Source: Acytostelium subglobosum LB1 (taxonomy: Eukaryota; Evosea; Eumycetozoa; Acytosteliales; Acytosteliaceae). From it: a stretch of DNA of 64,000 nt. The position numbers were made by a program, and so were the translations under genes. Numbering within the stretch: position 1 is the first letter of the stretch; every line of letters begins with the position of its first letter. Where the stretch lies: the NCBI RefSeq assembly GCF_000787575.1, contig NW_012236532.1, positions 994,612 to 1,058,611 on the forward strand. Reading direction: 5' to 3'. Under the pieces are notes generated by a model. That model was not told where the DNA came from and made no database searches. It saw only the letters and a program-made list of their open reading frames with translations. Shown here piece after piece: positions 58,321-64,000 of this stretch.

Positions 58321-61300
58321 TCAATGTCCATGTACATTGCGCCAGTGTCCATAGTACTCTTTCCAAAGGCCAAGACTCATAGTGTCGATAGACAAGATAT
58401 CTTCTTGATTGTTGACTTGGTATTGAGCATTGCGATAATGTGTCGTGTGTTGGTTCAGGTAGCTCCAGAGACTGGGTGTGCGACTGCGCAGGTCATTGTT
58501 GACGCGCTCAGCCTCGCTGTCAAACAGGAACGTGCCAAAGCGACAGGAGTATAGGTGGTGCACAATGTCCTGCAGATACTGCGTGTTGAACTCGAACTTG
58601 CTGGCGTGCTGGCGCATCACCTGGTAGACGCAGTCGATGAACTGCACAAAGACGGGCGCATGCTCGATGGTGTGCTCATCGCGCGAGCCATGACCAATTC
58701 GCGACTCAAACTTGTGGCCAAACGACAGCCACTCCTTCTCGATCAGGCGCTGGAAGCCCAGGATCGTGCGGTACTTGGCGTCCAGGATCAGCTCGGCCAG
58801 CGCGCACAGCTGGCTGGTGCGGTCCCAGCCGTCCGAGCAGTGGACAATCACCGACGACTTGTAGAAGCGGATCGTGTCGACAATCTCCACGACGCCAGAG
58901 AGGATGGCGCGGATGTGGCCCAACCACAGCTCGGTGGCCTTAGCCATCTTGGCCTGCTGGCGCTCGGGTTCGCGCTCAAACATCACCGCCTTGGATAACT
59001 TGGTCTGCGCGTCACGCATCTTGTGGATGTTCTCGATGCCCAGGAACTTGAGGATCACGTTGTTGTACGTGCCCTTGGTCGAGCCTTCGTAGCCCATGCC
59101 CATGACCTGGTTGGCGACGGCGTTGATCTGTGGTCGCGCGTCCAAGATGTACACCTTCTCCGACAGAAGGTTGGCCAGACGCACGCACTCCACCAGCTTC
59201 TCGTCCTCAAAGCATCGCTTGCCAGTCACACCAATCACTGGCTGTGAACAACGTATGATCACAGGATGGTCTTTGGCACTCTTCCAGACCACTGCCGGTA
59301 TGCGACCCTTTGATCTAAATGATGCTATGTTGATCAGTTCCAGATCAGTGATCTTCTTGGGCACGACCAATGATGCTGGATAAGTTGGCGAGTAATAATA
59401 ATCATTGTTGAAGTCTGATATCCTCCAGCTCTCATTCGGTATTCCCATGCGCTTGTACTCCTCTATCGGGTTATATACATCCCATCCCATACCTATCAGT
59501 GGCTCTGTATCCAGTGATTGATTGATTGATTGATTGATCGAGTGTTAGTGTCGTTGTCCACAGGCCATGCGAGGACCATCCAGATGGTCTATGATTGGAC
59601 ACATACCAGTGTTGCCAAAGCAATAAAGTTTGGGATACTCCAGGAATATGAGGTTCTCGAATATCTCGTATAGTCTGGCGTTAGCCTTCTGTTGCGTTGA
59701 TCCAGGTCTATGTGTGTTTGAGAGGTTGGTTAGTCCATGAATTGACTGGTATGATTCCAGACAGGACAGGACACTTACAGATGCATGAATCGTACTCGAT
59801 GGAAGTCCTTGCAGCGTATCTCAAACGCGTAGTATTTGAGGTTGTCCGGCGTGAAGCCTGTGCACTTGACAATGCCCTTGATGCTGCCGAGAACGACAGA
59901 GACGCCGTCCAACTCACACTTCTTGGATTGCTTGTTGCCAGTGTAGTAGGGTGTGAAGTGCAGACGGTAGTTGGTCAGAGTTATCCTGCCAATAGTTCCA
60001 GAGTTCTCGTGCATGTGAATGATGCTTTCGCTAATATATACAATCTCCTCGCTGCCCATCAGAGCAAAGTCGCCCAACTTCTGTTTGTTTCTATCTGCCA
60101 GCACCTTGGCCTGCTGGCTGGAGCTGAGTGATGAAGACAAGCTGGCCGATGATGACGCGGCCACATTACTACTCTTTGGATTGATCCTTGATAGTGAGAG
60201 GAATCTCCTCTTACTCATCGTCGTCGGTGTAATTGGTGTAGGTGCAGTTGATGTTGGTGTCGTGGTGGAAGTTGTGGAGGTTGGGGTTTGTGTTGGTGCG
60301 GGCTCATCCAAGTCCACTTGATGTTGTTGTTTCTGTTGCTGTTGTTCCTTGATCTGAAGCTTGATGTGCTCTGGAGATAGTACAGTCTTGTACGATAGTG
60401 TTGCCTCCAATAGATTGATCGTCTCCTTGTTCAGTTTGTTCTTCTCAGTCTTGAATTGATTGATTGATTGAGTGAGTGGAATAGTTCCAGCCAAGGTCGA
60501 ATGGGAGGGATATACTTACACCTTTGTTGGTGGATGAGTGATCGACTTGCCATTCTTGATCATTGATGCATACGCGGAAGCTGTTGGCCAACTCCTTTTG
60601 GAGGACCATGTTGGCGGCTAGGGACTTCTTGACACTTAGTGTGGATGTGCCAGATGCATTGAGCTTGGGCGCGAAGCTACGACCAAGTGACATGGTTGGA
60701 GCAGGTGGTGGGTTTGGTATATTTACAATGGACGACATTGATGTGTTGTTGTTGTTGTCCGTGGTGCTGTTGTTGGCTGTAATGCTGCCTGGCAAGGGGA
60801 TGATGCTCTCCTTGTTGATGGTCTCCAGCCATTGGTTCAATTTGAACTCGGACTCGGAGCAGAGATAGTATCGCTCGACATTGTTGTTGATCATTTCGTC
60901 GTCGTCTGGTCGAGCACTGGCGCAAGAGAATGGCGATGCCGAGGGCACAGCCATGGGGTGATGAGCGCCAGCCGAAGTCTTGCGGGACATGACGTCAGGC
61001 CCATCAATCTGAACTTCAATGCACAGTTTGTCCAATGTATGCACAATCTTGGCGCGACAGTCGCGTAAGGGGATCACACCCTTGGCCTCGGCATACTGAT
61101 CACGTGTCCTCCAATAGAACAGATTGGAGTTCATCGCCGCAAAGTACATCTTGGTCCACTGACGCACCTTCCTGTTGGAGATGGGCTTGGCACGCTGTAT
61201 CAGCAGGTAGAGATAGCCTTCGCGTGATGGGTTGGCCAACGTCTTGAGCGACGGAGAGAAGTTGGGGTCGAGGAACACCTTGAGGTTGCGTGACTGCTTG

Positions 61301-62967
61301 GCCTGCACTGACTGGCAGATCTCGGTGAGGAACGCCTGCAGACACTCCATGCGATGCTTGATGAATGCTTCGTCCATGTTGCCAATGTACTTCTTGGAGG
61401 GGAAGTCCACAGCCGACAGCGACGGCACCTCTGTCTGGATCTTGAGAGCGAACGCGCGGAAGTGTTTGTAGCGTCGCACGATGCTCCATACCAAGTCATC
61501 GCTGCGCACATTGATCACGTATACCGTGTATGACTTCTTGGCCGTCTGGACCGTCTCGCTGGACTCGATGGTCAGCGAGAAGTCGGACTTCTTGTCGATG
61601 GGCACTAGCAATGAGTTGGAGTAGTGCGATGGGCTGACGAAACGCTTCGAGCTTGCCAGGCCACCACAAGTTAACGTGCCTGTGAACACACCCTGTGGCT
61701 TCTGCTGCAGAGGAGCATCCTTCTCAGACATGAGCTTGGCCGCCTCAATGCTACCCATTGTCCATGCACGATTGATCAGACTCGACTTTGGTATCTTTGA
61801 TCGATCGGATATATTACGTTCTGTTACTGCCTTGCCATTGTCATTGTTGGTGTCATTGTTGTTGTTGTTGTCGTTGATTAATTGATCTAGTAGCAGTGGT
61901 GAGGAGTCTTGTGCAGTACCACCATTGAGTGATGGGGACGATGGTCCAGACTTGGGTGTGGTGGGCGGGTTGCCAGTGGCAGCCTCGGCGTCAGGTTGGG
62001 TCACCACTTCCAAACCATCCAAGTGTGGCGGAGCAGTAGCGCCATTTGTGTTGGCGCCGCCATGATTACTGCTGTAGCCACTATGTTGTGTGGACGATGA
62101 TGTTGATGATGGTGGCGGAGTAAATTGATCGATTGATTGCCTCAATTGAATTGCGGTGCGTACGGCAAACCCTATCTCCACCTCACGCTCTCCATTACCA
62201 TGATAATGGTGATGAGGATGTAGATGAGGAGTTGACTCTGCGATAGTATTACTCCTTGGCTTAAACATCGAAGTTGTTGTTATGACCAATGGCTCATTCT
62301 TGAATGACAAATGAAGATGAGACTGAAGCTTATGTTGAGGTTGGGGCAAAGGCATGATCTCGTTGACATCCATAGTGTGTTCAGTTGATTGATTGAGTGT
62401 ATCTTGGACAGCCACAATGTCTTGTTGAGTCTGCCCAAGTCCAAGCTCAAGCTCAAGCTCAAGCTCAAGCTCAAGCACACGACCACATGGTGGACTATCC
62501 ATCTGCTGTAGTTCGCTCTGTTTCCGATCGGCATCCAATTGAAGTTGTTGCATGTGTTGTTGTTGTTGATGTACAGATGTGTGCAACTCTTCAAAGGACA
62601 TTGAGAATGGTAGGTTCTCAAGTCTGTTCATATACTTGGCGTCATTATAATCGAGTGAAGTAGATGATACCTCTGAAGTCGAGGTCAGAGTCAACGATGA
62701 TTTCCTCTGTTGTTGTAATTGTTGTAATTGTTGTTTGTTATTAATCTTTTGTTGTTGGAGTTGTTGAAGTTGTTGTAGTTGGGGTGGTAGTTGAGGTGGT
62801 AGTTGCGGACCATCATCCTCACTACCAACAGTCATTGTAGCCGTGTCTACACTATTTGGTAAACTTGAAGTGTCCGCCGTCAACATTGGGAATGGCATAT
62901 ACAATGAGTGATCGATTGATTCACAACTATAATCATCGTCATCATTGGACTCACTTGGGTCCATCAT
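58321..62967 (-). CDS. PX-PH-GRAM-myotubularin phosphoinositide 3-phosphatase
   Basis: Four exons, 62967-60520, 60449-59779, 59707-59607 and 59504-58321, give 1467 residues. Myotubularins remove the 3-phosphate of PI(3)P and PI(3,5)P2 on endosomes. Order: a disordered N-terminus of about 460 residues (Gln runs, LELELELE repeat near 165-176); a PX domain about 465-575 (RRYKHFRAFALKIQ, FPSKKYIGN); a PH domain about 582-735 (REGYLYLLIQR, MYFAAMNSNLFYWR, NQWLETINKE); a helical linker; a GRAM/PH-G domain around 940-1040 (ITLTNYRLHFTPY, IEIRCKDFHRVRF-like FEIRCKDFHRVRFMHL); and the phosphatase (GWDVYNPIEEYKRMG, GRIPAVVWK, P-loop HCSDGWDRTSQ with Cys near 1296 and Arg near 1302). The CX5R site is intact, so it should be active. 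Phases 0, 2 and 1 agree. Introns 1 and 2 carry exact and near TGGAA-N3-TTCCA repeats. Confidence 0.92.
60477..60489 (-). repeat. TGGAA-N3-TTCCA inverted repeat, myotubularin intron 1
   Basis: Sense strand TGGAACTATTCCA, 30 bases after the donor, followed by CACTCACTCAATCAATCA and the acceptor. A one-mismatch relative (TGGAATCATACCA) is in intron 2 at about 59748-59760. Confidence 0.8.
62444..62479 (-). repeat. Hexamer repeat coding Leu-Glu
   Basis: The plus strand repeats AAGCTC about six times, coding the LELELELELE segment of the myotubularin protein. A pure hexamer tandem, likely variable in length. Confidence 0.8.
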
Positions 62968-63388
62968 TGTAATCTATATCTATATCTATGTACTGTAAAT
63001 GTATCTGTATCTGTATCTGTATGAATGTATGTGTACAAAGAGGTAGTGGAGGGTAGTTGTAGTCCAATGAGTTGGTAATGGTGGCCCTACATTGAGTCCA
63101 TCTGATTCAATCATACCCATACCAATACAAATGGGTTGAATGAATGTGTTGCCATCTTGTGATAGCCCCCATTCACCACCCAATGTCGTTAACGACTATT
63201 TGTGTGAAAATATCACATCATTGATGGGGTGAGCCTGGAGTGGGAAGACCTGAAGTGGGCCTTGGACTCCAACCCCAGCCCCCATCACTCACGGACCGAC
63301 ATGTCAACTAATTGGGTATTGTGTTTTCAAAGATTGATTGATTGATCGATTAATTATGATTGATTAATTGACGAAGTATGATGATCAT
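62968..63388. other. Intergenic region, tandem minus-strand genes
   Basis: 421 bases upstream of the myotubularin start and downstream of the syntaxin stop. Has TATCTGTATCTGTATCTG repeats and TTGATTGATTGATCGATTAATTATGATTGATTAATT near 63330. No gene seen. Confidence 0.55.
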
Positions 63389-64000
63389 TTATTTGAACTT
63401 TAAGATTAAGATGAGTCCGAGGACTGATGCCACAACAAATAGTATGAGAGCTAACCAACAAGACTTGGAACGTGATGATTTCTGATATTCATCGGTAATC
63501 TTAAGTTCTACATTGGCCGCTGCAGTGTTCTTGATTGTATCATTGAGATGCACTTCAATATTGTCCAACATTACACCTTGTTCAATGACCATTGTTGAGA
63601 GATACATGAATATCTCATTGAGTTTCAATCAATGATTTCTCNAATCTTACGAATACCCTCATCACGCTCTTGAATCACCTTGTTATGATACTCCATATCA
63701 TATTCCAATTGTTGCATCTGTAACATTTGTTGTCTTCTACTGTCCTCTGTCAAACTCTGAGTTTGACTATCATTATTGTTGAAGTAATATAATGGTTGTT
63801 GTTGAGGTAGTTGGCTATTGTACACTTGGTAGTCACCACTTGTTGTCCTTGTTAGACCTAGTTGTTGATGTTGTTGTTGAAGGTGAGGAGATGGTGCTTG
63901 AGGCAAGGGTGTAGCCTTCTCCTTCTTGATGGCGGATTGAGCTTGGTCCTTGAATTGTTGAACCGAAGTTTGGTACTCTTTAATCAACTTTTGATATTGA
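63389..64000 (-). CDS. Syntaxin (Qa-SNARE), 3' part, with an ambiguous base
   Basis: The reading runs in from the right edge (QYQKLIKEYQTSVQQFKD) and stops at 63389, covering the end of the N-terminal helical domain, a Gln-rich linker, the SNARE helix and a C-terminal anchor. The SNARE helix reads YDMEYHNKVIQERDEGIRKI, then NEIFMYLSTMVIEQGVMLDNIEVH with the zero-layer Gln in IEQG, and the anchor is CWLALILFVVASVLGLILILKF. Between these blocks lies an N at 63642 and a change of frame. Family comparison suggests the missing piece reads EKSLIET, obtained if the N is dropped and one base about 20 further on is dropped too, so I regard this as assembly error in an intact gene and not a pseudogene. 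Syntaxins drive membrane fusion; the subfamily is unclear. Confidence 0.78.

Overview
The window reads as nuclear DNA of a dictyostelid social amoeba. It has short introns (about 40-130 bases, GT..AG, full of TTGATTGA and CACTCACTCA strings), AT-rich gaps packed with 3-4 base microsatellites, proteins rich in Asn, Gln, Ser, Thr and Asp homopolymers, and dictyostelid-type genes (CudA-like regulator, sphingosine-1-phosphate lyase, separate enoyl-CoA hydratase 2, large ankyrin proteins). Coding regions use many G/C third positions, so this is not D. discoideum itself but a more GC-rich relative. I cannot name the species. No CRISPR array, rRNA gene, convincing tRNA gene, transposon or viral element was seen.

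Layout. 1-770: 5' part of a secreted or membrane-anchored protein leaving the left edge. 1.8-8.3 kb: ORC1 (replication origin) convergent with NOL6/Utp22 (ribosome biogenesis). 8.6-10.6 kb: cob(I)alamin adenosyltransferase and a DTW-domain tRNA-modifying enzyme. 11-15.3 kb: ZNFX1-like helicase with NFX1 zinc fingers. 15.4-22.8 kb: an ankyrin protein and a TBC1D22-like Rab GAP. 24.3-25.7 kb: mitochondrial ATP synthase OSCP. 26.1-30.3 kb: a small membrane-anchor protein, SAICAR synthetase and a His-rich zinc transporter. 30.7-36.6 kb: EME1-like nuclease subunit, peroxisomal enoyl-CoA hydratase 2, FKBP-TPR immunophilin and homogentisate dioxygenase. 36.6-42.8 kb: an AT-rich gap with a possible orphan exon, a Cys/His repeat protein and an ankyrin-type protein. 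43.2-51 kb: ZC3H15/DFRP1, a HIT zinc finger protein, sphingosine-1-phosphate lyase and a secreted phospholipase C-type phosphoesterase. 51.1-58.3 kb: a WGR-only protein and a CudA-like regulator with a 3.4 kb non-coding upstream region. 58.3-64 kb: a PX-PH-GRAM-myotubularin phosphatase and a syntaxin that leaves the right edge.

These are single-copy eukaryotic genes, not an operon. Many neighbours are convergent with gaps of 50-140 bases or divergent with gaps of 260-330 bases. I rebuilt about 33 introns by matching donor, acceptor and phase to protein family alignments remembered from knowledge, so splice positions are inferences from sequence. The most unusual structure that gene calls do not explain is a 13-base inverted repeat, TGGAA-N3-TTCCA, found in six introns from five genes' worth of unrelated sequence and twice more in one intergenic gap. 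Next in interest are an alternating Cys/His repeat protein, a 22-base perfect palindrome just past a stop codon, and several unusual domain combinations.
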